DNA of 41,197 nucleotides. Source: an uncultured Bacteroidales bacterium. Lineage in GTDB: Bacteria > Bacteroidota > Bacteroidia > Bacteroidales > Bacteroidaceae. The number at the start of each line of letters is the position of its first letter. Position 1 is the first letter of the stretch. The translations under genes were made by a program, and so were the position numbers. The notes beneath the pieces were generated by a model, which did no database searches, was not told where the DNA came from, and was given only the letters and a program-made list of their open reading frames with translations. Positions 7,609 to 15,082 of this stretch are shown here, in pieces. Where the stretch lies: NCBI GenBank assembly GCA_902796835.1, contig CADBQP010000018.1, forward strand, positions 1 to 41,197. The letters run 5' to 3'.

Positions 7609-9210
7609 TTGCAAACAACACTTCAACTTCAGACAAGTCCTCGCGAAGCAGCCCAAGAGCCGCTGCTCTGCCAGCGCATTGTGGCCGAACTTGGCCTTGA
7701 CGCTTCGCAACTCTCCGGCTTTCGAATACGGCGTCGGAGCATCGATGCCCGACAGCGTCGGGTGGTGGTAAACCTCATGGTCGATGTCTACGTAGAAGAG
7801 CCGATGCCGGAGTTAGACTACGAGCCCGTGGTCTATCCCGACGTTTCTGGTGCGCCTGGCGTGGTCGTAGTGGGAGCTGGCCCCGGTGGTCTCTTTGCTG
7901 CCCTGCGTCTCATAGAACTCGGATTGCGCCCCATAGTGCTCGAACGCGGGAAAAACGTGCATGAGCGCCGCAAGGACATTGCCAAAATATCAAGGCTTCA
8001 TCACGTTGACCCCGAAAGCAACTATAGTTTCGGAGAGGGAGGCGCAGGAGCCTTTAGCGATGGAAAACTTTATACGCGCAGCAAGAAGCGAGGCAACGTG
8101 GAACGCATCCTTCGCATATTCTGCCAGCACGGAGCCTCGACCAACATCCTTTGCGACGCCCATCCTCATATAGGAACCGACAAGTTGCCCGGTGTCATCG
8201 AAGCCATGCGTTCGCAAATCATAGAGAGCGGTGGCGAAGTCTGTTTCGGCGAGCGCGTTGAAGCCATTTTGATGCGCGAGCGGGTGGCTTGCGGCGTGAG
8301 AACAGCCAGTGGACGCGAATATCGTGGCCCCGTGATTTTGGCCACCGGTCATAGTGCCCGCGATGTCTATCGCTATTTAAACAAGGCCGGCATTGCCCTC
8401 GAGGCTAAAGGCTTGGCCATCGGTGTGAGGCTCGAGCACCCGTCGCATCTCATCGACAGCATACAATATCACAGTCGCGAGGGGCGCGGCAACTATTTGC
8501 CCGCAGCCGAATACAGCTATGTGATGCAGAGCGGCGGACGTGGGGTGTACAGCTTTTGTATGTGTCCCGGCGGGTTCGTGGTGCCTGCTGCCAGCGGTCC
8601 CGAGCAGGTGGTGGTGAACGGCATGAGTCCCAGCAACCGTGGCTCGGCTTGGAGCAACAGCGGCATGGTGGTCGAAACACGCCCCGAGGATGTGGACGGC
8701 GAACTCCAACAATTTCTCAGTGAAGCTGGCGCTCCCGATTTTGCAGCCAACGACCCCTTGCGCATGCTTTATCTGCAAGAGACCGTGGAGCGTATGACGT
8801 GGCTTCAGGGCGGCCGCAAACAGACGGCGCCTGCCCAGCGAATGTATGACTTTGTGAAGGGGAGGTTGAGTGGCGATGCACTGCCGCGGAGCAGCTATAG
8901 CCCGGGTGTGGTGGCTTCGCCCCTGCATTTTTGGATGCCTCGGTTTGTGACGAAGCGTCTGCAGGACGGATTTCTCCAGTTTGGCAGGCGCTCCAAAGGC
9001 TTTCTTACAAACGAAGCACTGCTCATAGCCTCTGAAACACGCACTTCGAGCCCCGTACGTATCGTGCGCCATGCCGATACGCTACAGAGTGTAGAAGTAA
9101 GCGGACTCTTTCCGTGTGGCGAAGGAGCAGGATATGCCGGGGGTATAGTATCGAGCGCCATAGACGGAGAGAGGTGTGCCGAGGCCGTGGCCAAATGGAT
9201 GGGAATTTGA
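7609..9210 (+). CDS. FAD-dependent dehydrogenase of the COG2509 family
   Basis: A protein of about 533 residues with an N-terminal module (about 1-65, including RRRSIDARQR), then the FAD-binding Rossmann loop VVGAGPGG (about 87-94) and the GEGGAGAFSDGKLYTR segment typical of COG2509 proteins. The C-terminus has the CGEGAGYAGGI flavin-contact motif. Substrate and physiological role are not established for the family. The frame has no ATG early enough to include the conserved N-terminal module; the only plausible start is TTG at 7609, since an in-frame stop occurs at 7561. It follows radA by 56 bases with no promoter seen. Confidence 0.85.
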   Translation: MQTTLQLQTSPREAAQEPLLCQRIVAELGLDASQLSGFRIRRRSIDARQRRVVVNLMVDVYVEEPMPELDYEPVVYPDVSGAPGVVVVGAGPGGLFAALRLIELGLRPIVLERGKNVHERRKDIAKISRLHHVDPESNYSFGEGGAGAFSDGKLYTRSKKRGNVERILRIFCQHGASTNILCDAHPHIGTDKLPGVIEAMRSQIIESGGEVCFGERVEAILMRERVACGVRTASGREYRGPVILATGHSARDVYRYLNKAGIALEAKGLAIGVRLEHPSHLIDSIQYHSREGRGNYLPAAEYSYVMQSGGRGVYSFCMCPGGFVVPAASGPEQVVVNGMSPSNRGSAWSNSGMVVETRPEDVDGELQQFLSEAGAPDFAANDPLRMLYLQETVERMTWLQGGRKQTAPAQRMYDFVKGRLSGDALPRSSYSPGVVASPLHFWMPRFVTKRLQDGFLQFGRRSKGFLTNEALLIASETRTSSPVRIVRHADTLQSVEVSGLFPCGEGAGYAGGIVSSAIDGERCAEAVAKWMGI

Positions 9211-9235
9211 TTTCAGAAAAACTTGCAGCAAAGAA

Positions 9236-9718
9236 TTAGCCCTCGTTGGCACCTACGAGCTTAAAGCGAATGCGAAAGCTTTTGCGCTGCTCGTCCCAAT
9301 TTGTGCCGAGCAGTACAAATTGACCGATTTCTCTTGTGCTTTTCACATGATTCCCCGCACAAAGACACACATCGTAGTCGCCAATGCGAACAATACGCAC
9401 CATGTCGCTGGCTCCTTCGGGAAGGCGTTCCTTTGAAATCTCTTTGGGAAGTTCGTCTTGCCGGCAAAATTCGAAACCGACGGGGAGATCGGCCTCAATA
9501 AGTTCGTTCATGCGAGACACAATGCACTCAACCTGGGCCGCACTGGGCTCAGCAGGCAAGTCAAAACTGATTTTGCTTTTTTTGCGCTCAATGTGGGCAT
9601 TTCGGGAGCGCTCGCATCCAAACATTCTTACCATAGTCTGATTGAGCAGGTGCTCAGCCGTGTGGGCAGGTGCAAACTCTTGTTTGTGGTGTTCGTTGAG
9701 TAGTGGCGATGGAGACAT
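9236..9718 (-). CDS. AlaX-type alanyl-tRNA editing protein
   Basis: A 160-residue free-standing editing domain related to the second additional domain of threonyl/alanyl-tRNA synthetases. The zinc-binding residues are in HTAEH (His19, His23) and CAGNH (Cys120, His124), as expected for hydrolases that clear mischarged Ser or Gly from tRNA-Ala. Start chosen at MSPSPLL (9718); an upstream in-frame start would add 14 residues unlike the family. It is convergent with the flavoprotein gene (25 bases apart) and appears monocistronic, with a TACTTTTG element about 60 bases upstream. Confidence 0.88.
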   Translation of the reverse strand: MSPSPLLNEHHKQEFAPAHTAEHLLNQTMVRMFGCERSRNAHIERKKSKISFDLPAEPSAAQVECIVSRMNELIEADLPVGFEFCRQDELPKEISKERLPEGASDMVRIVRIGDYDVCLCAGNHVKSTREIGQFVLLGTNWDEQRKSFRIRFKLVGANEG

Positions 9719-9779
9719 ATATAATATTGTGTAGGGGAGATGAAAAAAATAAGTGGTCATTTAAGAAAATCAGCCACTG

Positions 9780-9787
9780 CAAAAGTA
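9780..9787 (-). promoter_or_regulatory. -7 promoter element for the AlaX-type gene
   Basis: On the minus strand TACTTTTG fits TAnnTTTG and gives a leader of about 55 bases. No matching -33 TTTG at the usual distance. Confidence 0.5.
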
Positions 9788-9848
9788 TGGAAAAATTGCT
9801 GTTGGCTAAAAAAAATCTGCAAAAGTGGAGAGTTTTTCAAAAACTTTG

Positions 9849-9856
9849 TAACTTTG
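9849..9856 (+). promoter_or_regulatory. -7 promoter element for the nucleotidyltransferase gene
   Basis: TAACTTTG is a full match to TAnnTTTG and lies about 50 bases upstream of the ATG. The -33 region is T-rich without a clean TTTG. Confidence 0.6.
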
Positions 9857-9905
9857 CTATCCGCAAAGCGATAATAATATCTATCCAACTTAAATCTCAT
9901 ATAAT

Positions 9906-10820
9906 ATGAAACCTACTCTTTTTCTGCTCGCAGCTGGCATGGGTAGCCGTTACGGCGGCCTGAAGCAGCTTGATGGTCTGGGCCCTCACGGCGAAACCAT
10001 TATGGACTACTCAATCTACGACGCCATCAATGCGGGCTTTGGTAAATTAGTTTTCGTAATTCGCAAAGACTTTGAGGACGATTTCCGTCGCATTGTGCTT
10101 TCAAAGTATGAAGGCCACATTCCTTGCGAAGTGGTGTTCCAATCGCTCGACGCACTCCCCGAGGGCTTTAAAGTACCTGAAGGAAGACAGAAGCCTTGGG
10201 GCACGAACCATGCCGTGATGATGGGCGAAGATGCCATTAAGGAGCCTTTTGCGGTGATCAACTGCGATGACTTCTATGACAGAGATGCTTTCCGCGTGAT
10301 GGGCAAGTTCCTGAGCGAATTGCCCGACGGCTCTAAAGGGAAATATGCCATGGTTGGTTTCCGTGTGGGCAATACGCTAAGCGAGAGCGGCACTGTGAGC
10401 CGCGGCATCTGTGCAAACGACGAGAAGCACTTGCTCACCAGTGTGGTGGAACGCACCAAAATTCAGCGCTTTGAAGGCGTGGTGAAATATCTCGACGACG
10501 ATGGCGAAACATGGGTGCCCATTCCCGACACCACTCCCGTGTCGATGAATTTCTGGGGCTTCACTCCCGATTATTTTGCCCATTCGCGTGAATTCTTCAA
10601 GTCGTTTTTGAGCGACCCCAAGAACATTGAGAACTTGAAGAGCGAATTCTTTATACCCTTGATGGTCGATAAACTCATCAAAGACAAAACTGCTACATGT
10701 GAGGTGCTCGACACCACGAGCAAATGGTTTGGTGTGACTTATCCAGAAGACCGTCCCGAGGTGGTAGAAAAGCTCAAGGCTCTCCATGAGGCCGGAACCT
10801 ATCCCGACAAGATGTTCTAG
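9906..10820 (+). CDS. Sugar-phosphate nucleotidyltransferase family protein
   Basis: A 304-residue GT-A-fold nucleotidyltransferase of the NDP-sugar pyrophosphorylase type. The N-terminal signature LFLLAAGMGSRYGGLKQLDG (from residue 5) contains the GxGxR nucleotide loop and a following lysine. The acidic metal-binding segment VINCDDFYDRDAF lies near 118-130, and an AVMMGEDAI helix precedes it. Family members activate sugar phosphates for polysaccharide or nucleotide-sugar synthesis, but the particular sugar cannot be told from the sequence and no partner genes are adjacent. Monocistronic: own promoter and a clear terminator directly downstream. Confidence 0.85.
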   Translation: MKPTLFLLAAGMGSRYGGLKQLDGLGPHGETIMDYSIYDAINAGFGKLVFVIRKDFEDDFRRIVLSKYEGHIPCEVVFQSLDALPEGFKVPEGRQKPWGTNHAVMMGEDAIKEPFAVINCDDFYDRDAFRVMGKFLSELPDGSKGKYAMVGFRVGNTLSESGTVSRGICANDEKHLLTSVVERTKIQRFEGVVKYLDDDGETWVPIPDTTPVSMNFWGFTPDYFAHSREFFKSFLSDPKNIENLKSEFFIPLMVDKLIKDKTATCEVLDTTSKWFGVTYPEDRPEVVEKLKALHEAGTYPDKMF

Positions 10821-10868
10821 GAAATGGCATGCGGCAAGTGTATGGTTTGCCCGCCTCGATGAGTATAA

Positions 10869-10906
10869 AAAGGAGCCTGCAGGATTAATGCGGCTCCTTT
10901 CTTTTT
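10869..10906 (+). terminator. Terminator after the nucleotidyltransferase gene
   Basis: AAAGGAGCC (10869-10877) pairs with GGCTCCTTT (10892-10900), followed by CTTTTTG. On the minus strand the A-rich flank also gives a U-tract, so it may serve the convergent recombinase gene too. Confidence 0.85.
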
Positions 10907-10969
10907 GTCATTTTGTTCGGCACAATCGTGATGATTGGCCTCATTCTTCGACCTTAGAAGGAGAAATTT

Positions 10970-11902
10970 TTATTTCAGTGTGCGAAGCATTTTATTGATG
11001 CACTTCCTTTTTTGTTCGCAACCGGGATGCACATAGAGATTGAGCGTAGTGTTGATGCTCGAGTGACCAAGGATTGATGCCACCGTCTTATAGTCGGCTC
11101 CCGTCTCAATGCAGCGCGTGGCAAAACTATGACGCAGAGAGTGAAAAGTGTATTTGGGTATGCGAAGCTTTTTGAGTATTGAGGCGTAGTATGTGCGATA
11201 GTTACGAGGTTCGAGCGGCTGCGAAGTGTTGGTAAGCACGTAGTTGCTGCCTATGGCAAACTTTTTGAGTGCCTTTATGAGTTGGGTGATATCGTTGGTG
11301 AGAGGAATCTCGCGTTTTGAGCTTTCAGTTTTTGGCGAGTTGACTATGAGGCGTGAGCATCCCTCTTCCTCTCCATCGCCAATATAGTAGATTCTTTCTA
11401 TGGTGCGTCTGATATAGATGATGCCACGCTGAGTGTCAATGTCATCCCATTGAAGGCCGCACACCTCGCCGATGCGCAGGCCTGAGCAAAGGCAAATGAG
11501 CAGGCCGAGGTTGCGTAGCGAAATGTGGGAGCGCACGTAGTTTGTAAATCGGCTGTAGTCGGCGGCCGAAAGCACCCGGTTGGTTTCTTTTTCTTGTGTC
11601 TGGGGAATGTTTATCTGCCAGCAGGCAGGCGATAGTTCGTTGTTTTGGGAAGCAAAACGCACAATCATGCGCAACACCATCACGATGTCCTTAATTGTTT
11701 TGCGTGAAAGGCCTTGTGCAGCCTTTTCTACGACAAATCTCTGTACATCTTCCGCAGAAAGTCTGGTGGCATTGCCAAAATAGGGCACAATGTGTTTCTG
11801 AAGCAACAGGTTGTAGGCCGCCAACGATGATTCTTTTACGTAGGAGCGCTTGCTTGCTTTCCACGATTCGGCAATCTCGCCAATGTTTCTTTGTTTTTTC
11901 AT
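10970..11902 (-). CDS. Tyrosine recombinase (phage-integrase family)
   Basis: A 310-residue site-specific recombinase. An N-terminal SAM-like core-binding domain (about 1-100) precedes the catalytic domain, in which all active-site residues are visible: Arg143 (GLRIGEVCGL), Lys191 (NSPKTESSKR), His254 and Arg257 (HSLRHSF), His280 (LGHSS) and Tyr290 (LNLYVHPG). It is therefore probably active. It stands alone between housekeeping genes, has no excisionase or cargo gene beside it, and I found no flanking direct repeats that would mark an integrated element. It could be a relic, a stand-alone phase-variation recombinase acting elsewhere, or a small mobile unit with unrecognised ends. Confidence 0.9.
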   Translation of the reverse strand: MKKQRNIGEIAESWKASKRSYVKESSLAAYNLLLQKHIVPYFGNATRLSAEDVQRFVVEKAAQGLSRKTIKDIVMVLRMIVRFASQNNELSPACWQINIPQTQEKETNRVLSAADYSRFTNYVRSHISLRNLGLLICLCSGLRIGEVCGLQWDDIDTQRGIIYIRRTIERIYYIGDGEEEGCSRLIVNSPKTESSKREIPLTNDITQLIKALKKFAIGSNYVLTNTSQPLEPRNYRTYYASILKKLRIPKYTFHSLRHSFATRCIETGADYKTVASILGHSSINTTLNLYVHPGCEQKRKCINKMLRTLK

Positions 11903-11944
11903 GGTTTTTAATGGTTTTAGTGTGAATAATAAGAGGAGAATAAA

Positions 11945-11986
11945 AAAATATCTCCGAGAAATCCCATGCTATCTCGGAGATATTTT
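11945..11986. terminator. Hairpin between the phosphoesterase and recombinase genes
   Basis: AAAATATCTCCGAGA (11945-11959) pairs with TCTCGGAGATATTTT (11972-11986) across a 12-base loop. With A-rich and T-rich flanks it can terminate in either direction. It probably ends the MATE - phosphoesterase transcript (minus strand) before the recombinase. Confidence 0.7.
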
Positions 11987-11988
11987 AG

Positions 11989-12011
11989 ACTGTTGAGCCA
12001 ATAGTTTTTAA
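11989..12011. repeat. 21-bp repeat family, locus C (single core)
   Basis: ACTGTTGAGCCAATAGTTTTT carries one core. With the preceding GATATTTTAGACT it shares a longer stretch (11979-12007) with the left edge of the array ahead of groES (32483-32511), differing at only three positions over 29 bp. Confidence 0.7.
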
Positions 12012-12072
12012 CCTCGGCCCTGTAAAAAAAAGACCAGGCCGTCAGGACTTAGGTATGTGGATGCGGTCCATT

Positions 12073-12561
12073 TCATTTCAGTTCTATGATGTCAAGGTCG
12101 AAGATGCGTTCGTCGTCTATGCTCAGTCGCACCAGGGTTCTCACTTGCTGCCAACCCTGCAGGCCGGCTGCACCTGGATTAATGTGCAGCAATCCGAGCC
12201 GGGAGTCGTTTATCACCTTCAGAATGTGTGAGTGGCCGCTGACGAAAAGGTTGGGCGGATTGCTTCTGAGCGATTGTGCAATCGATGCGTCGTAGTGACC
12301 GGGATATCCGCCTATGTGCTTCATCAGAACCGTCACGTTTTCACACTTAAAGCGCAGTTTTTCCGGGAAAAAGCGTCGCAGGTCTTCACCGTCAATGTTT
12401 CCGTGAACCGCACGAAGAGGTGCAATCTGTTGCAACCGCTCTGCCACCTCGAGCGTGCCAATGTCGCCAGCATGCCATATCTCGTCGCATTCGGCAAAGT
12501 GGTTTTCAAAGCGCTTGTCCCAATATCCGTGCGTGTCGCTCAGCAGACCTATGCGTTTCAT
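12073..12561 (-). CDS. YfcE/MJ0936-family metallophosphoesterase
   Basis: A 162-residue calcineurin-like phosphodiesterase. The metal-binding set is present in order: SDTHG (about 8-12), HAGDIG (30-35), VHGNID (near 53-58), and GHSH near 108-111, followed by HINPGAAG typical of this small family. Its members hydrolyse phosphodiesters in vitro; the natural substrate is generally unknown. It starts 14 bases after the cytidylate-kinase-like gene and is the last gene of a three-gene minus-strand operon headed by a MATE exporter. Confidence 0.88.
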   Translation of the reverse strand: MKRIGLLSDTHGYWDKRFENHFAECDEIWHAGDIGTLEVAERLQQIAPLRAVHGNIDGEDLRRFFPEKLRFKCENVTVLMKHIGGYPGHYDASIAQSLRSNPPNLFVSGHSHILKVINDSRLGLLHINPGAAGLQGWQQVRTLVRLSIDDERIFDLDIIELK

Positions 12562-12575
12562 CGTGGAGAGGGGGA

Positions 12576-13238
12576 TTAAAAAATTTCGGGAATATCGGCT
12601 TCACGGCCTTCGGGCAAAATGGGATGCACTTTTTTTATGACAAATTCCTTGACAAGCTCAAACGTGTCGTCGATACCGAGCGTGCTTGAGTTGATGCAGA
12701 GGTCGTAAGTGTCGGCGGCGCCCCAGGTGCCGTTGCTATAGAAATTATAATAGTTGGCTCGTGCGTTGTCGCCTTGCTCAATGAGTTTCATAGCCTGCTT
12801 CAGCGAAATTTTCTGGCTTTGCATGATGCGCTCTGCGCGGTCTTTGACGTCGGCAGCAACGAAGATGTTTACCTTGCGCTGCTTCTCGCGCAACACGTAG
12901 TCGGCACAGCGCCCAATAAATACACACGAATGCGCGTTAGCTGCCTTGCGAATGGCATCGCTTTGGATGCGAAAAAGCTCATCGTCGCTCAACTGGTTGT
13001 TATAAAAGTCGCCGCTCATGATAGGAGCCAGAGAACCGATGACACTGCGAAAAAAACCTTTCCGCTCATCGTTGCGCTCAAAAATGTCGGGCGACAGGCC
13101 GCTTTCGCCGGCGGCGAGCGTAAGAATTTCCTTGTCGTAGTAGGCTATTCTGAAGTAGTCGGCCAGGCGCTTGCCTATTACGCGTCCACCGCTTCCCAGT
13201 GAGCGGCCAATGTTGATGACGTAAGTGTTCTCAGACAT
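12576..13238 (-). CDS. Cytidylate kinase-like family protein
   Basis: A 220-residue P-loop kinase-like protein of the group annotated as cytidylate kinase-like (PF13189). The nucleotide loop is the variant GRSLGSGGRVIGK near residues 11-23, and a VFIGRCADYVL segment lies mid-protein. The main housekeeping Cmk is normally a separate protein, so the substrate here is uncertain. Start chosen at MSENTYVINIG (13238), where the ATG overlaps the end of the MATE gene by eight bases, implying coupled translation; an upstream in-frame start would extend into the transporter gene. Confidence 0.8.
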   Translation of the reverse strand: MSENTYVINIGRSLGSGGRVIGKRLADYFRIAYYDKEILTLAAGESGLSPDIFERNDERKGFFRSVIGSLAPIMSGDFYNNQLSDDELFRIQSDAIRKAANAHSCVFIGRCADYVLREKQRKVNIFVAADVKDRAERIMQSQKISLKQAMKLIEQGDNARANYYNFYSNGTWGAADTYDLCINSSTLGIDDTFELVKEFVIKKVHPILPEGREADIPEIF

Positions 13239-14592
13239 GTTTCTTGAATTTTTTAACTTGAAGGTAAAGCATAATAGACGAAAGGATGAAGGCCAGGCCA
13301 TCGCTCACGGGGTAGGCCAACCAAATGCCTTCGACGGGATTGTCGCTTCTCAGCAGCGGCAGCACCAACAATGAGGGAACAATGAAGATGAGCTGGCGAG
13401 TGAGCGAGAGAAAAATACTCTTGCCTGGCATTCCGATGCTTTGGAAAAAGGCTGTCGACACAATGCAAAGCCCCACAACGGGAAACATCAGCGACAGCTG
13501 GCGCATGGCATGGGCTGCCATGCTGACAAGTTCGGGCGAATCTTTGGCAAAAAGTCTTGCGCAGGGTTCGGAGAAAAAGACCGTGATGACAAAGCCTGCC
13601 ACAGTGATGGCCGTGCCGAAGATGAGAGTTTTCTTAAGCACTTCTATGACGCGCTCGTTCTTTCTTGCTCCAAAGTTATAGCCGGCTATGGGTTGCATGC
13701 CTTGGTTGAGGCCGATGACGAGCATGCATACGAAGAATATGATGCGGTTGGCAATGCCAAAGGCCCCCACGGCATAGTCGCCTCCATAGTGCGAGAGGCT
13801 TCGGGTCATAAGAATGGTGACGAGGCAGGCACACAGGTTAATCAGAAAGGGCGACAGGCCTATAGCCAATGACTGCTGCACAATCTTTGCGTCGAATTTC
13901 AGGTATTCGCGCTGTATATGGATCATATCGGTGGGCTTGCTGAAAAGCCTTATCTGCCATATAAGCATTATGAATTGCGCCATGACGGTGGCTGCCGCCG
14001 CACCCTGTATGCCCCACTTGAAGACGAAGATGAAAAGAGGTGCCAGCAGGCAATTTATAATTACGGTGCCAAAGGTGGCCACCATGGCCTTTTGAGGGCG
14101 GTTGGTAGAGCGCAACAAGGCGTTGAGCCCAAGATAGAGGTGGGTAACGACATTGCCAATGAGAATGACTGTCATGAAGTCGTAGGCAGGGCCCAACGTG
14201 GTGTCGCTCGCTCCGAAAAACCGAAGGATGGGCGCCAGCAGCAGTTGCAGGAGCAAACCCAACCCAATACCCATGGCAACATTCATGATGAGCACATTGC
14301 CCAGAATTTTTTTTGCGGCTTCGTAGTCCTTCTGCCCCAAGCGTACCGACATGAGTGTGCTTCCGCCCACGCCCACCATGGCTCCAAAGGCTCCCGTGAG
14401 CGACATGACTGGCATGGTGAGCGCCAGACCCATGATAGCCTCGGGGCCAACGCCTTGACCAATGAATATGCCGTCGATGATGTTGTATACGGAACTCGCA
14501 GCCATGGCTACGATGGCCGGCGTGGCATATTTGACGAGTAATTTGCCTATGGGCTCTTCGCCCAGTGTGGTGAACTTCTCTTGTTCGGTCAT
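13231..14592 (-). CDS. MATE-family efflux transporter
   Basis: A 453-residue inner-membrane protein with about 12 hydrophobic segments in two related halves, the layout of multidrug and toxic compound extrusion antiporters. The N-terminus (LLVKYATPAIVAMAASSVYN) and the IDGIFIGQGVGPEAIMGLAL loop after helix 1 are typical of the subgroup common in Bacteroidetes. It should export cationic compounds using a Na+ or H+ gradient; no specific substrate can be inferred. It is first in an operon with a cytidylate-kinase-like and a phosphoesterase gene, the reading frames overlapping or nearly so. Confidence 0.92.
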   Translation of the reverse strand: MTEQEKFTTLGEEPIGKLLVKYATPAIVAMAASSVYNIIDGIFIGQGVGPEAIMGLALTMPVMSLTGAFGAMVGVGGSTLMSVRLGQKDYEAAKKILGNVLIMNVAMGIGLGLLLQLLLAPILRFFGASDTTLGPAYDFMTVILIGNVVTHLYLGLNALLRSTNRPQKAMVATFGTVIINCLLAPLFIFVFKWGIQGAAAATVMAQFIMLIWQIRLFSKPTDMIHIQREYLKFDAKIVQQSLAIGLSPFLINLCACLVTILMTRSLSHYGGDYAVGAFGIANRIIFFVCMLVIGLNQGMQPIAGYNFGARKNERVIEVLKKTLIFGTAITVAGFVITVFFSEPCARLFAKDSPELVSMAAHAMRQLSLMFPVVGLCIVSTAFFQSIGMPGKSIFLSLTRQLIFIVPSLLVLPLLRSDNPVEGIWLAYPVSDGLAFILSSIMLYLQVKKFKKHV

Positions 14593-14840
14593 GTGTTTCG
14601 TGTCGTAATATAGGCTTAGTTCGATTTGTAACTACTTTATTTTTCCCGTCGGAACGCTCAGGGCTGAGCTACCGTGCGGCCTTAAAATTAAAGTGGCAAG
14701 TAGGAGAAATCTTGAAGGAAACGTTGAAAGTCTTATCTATGGAAATGTGTGCAAAAGTACTGCTTAAAATTGGATAATTCGGCACTTTGTTCCTAAAAAT
14801 TGTGTGCCAAAAAGTGCAGGGCAAACTCCTCTCTCAAAAT
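14593..14840 (-). other. Leader and upstream region of the MATE operon
   Basis: No gene is seen. On the minus strand TACTTTTG (14759-14752) could be the -7 element, which would give a leader of about 150 bases. That leader contains the small hairpin GCTCAGCCCTGAGC near 14665-14678 in a GC-rich patch. It matches no riboswitch I recognise. Confidence 0.4.
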
Positions 14841-14895
14841 GCTGAGCCGACAGAAAAAAGAATTGGCCCGACAGGAAAAACAGTTGGCTCGAAAA
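14841..14895. repeat. 21-bp phased repeat, locus D (three cores)
   Basis: GAGCC at 14844, GGCCC at 14865 and GGCTC at 14886 are exactly 21 bp apart. The first core is inverted relative to the other two. Spacers are A-rich (CAGAAAAAAG, CAGGAAAAA). The array ends about 80 bp before the carboxyltransferase promoter. Confidence 0.9.
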
Positions 14896-14971
14896 CATAA
14901 AAAATCGCCCCAGGAGCATCGTTTTAATTGAAATCTATTTTTCATTTTTCGAATATCACATCTTCTTTTCG

Positions 14972-14979
14972 TAACTTTG
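14972..14979 (+). promoter_or_regulatory. -7 promoter element of the carboxyltransferase operon
   Basis: TAACTTTG fully matches TAnnTTTG. A TTTCG lies near the -33 position. The predicted leader is about 100 bases and begins just ahead of the hairpin at 14985-15014. Confidence 0.65.
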
Positions 14980-14984
14980 CGCTG

Positions 14985-15014
14985 CAAAAACGGGGGGTAG
15001 CCCCTTTTGTTTTG
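14985..15014 (+). promoter_or_regulatory. Terminator-like hairpin at the start of the operon leader
   Basis: CAAAA, a two-base bulge and GGGG pair with CCCC and TTTTG across a short loop, followed by TTTT. Placed immediately after the predicted transcription start, it resembles an attenuator, but the stem is short and no ligand-binding structure is recognisable. Confidence 0.4.
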
Positions 15015-15082
15015 AAGAGACGATGCCTTGGAGGGCGTTACTATCATCCGAAAGAATATCAATTAAAATCTTAAAAGCATAT

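Noticed and set aside
9798-9820. Degenerate single repeat core (GTTGGCT followed by an A-run)
   Set aside because: The core lacks the final C and has no partner 21 bp away on either side.
10820-12072. Integrated mobile element around the tyrosine recombinase
   Set aside because: No direct repeats, tRNA target, excisionase or cargo genes were found on either side.
14593-14760. Riboswitch ahead of the MATE operon
   Set aside because: The leader has one small hairpin but none of the conserved elements of riboswitch classes I know that control MATE genes.
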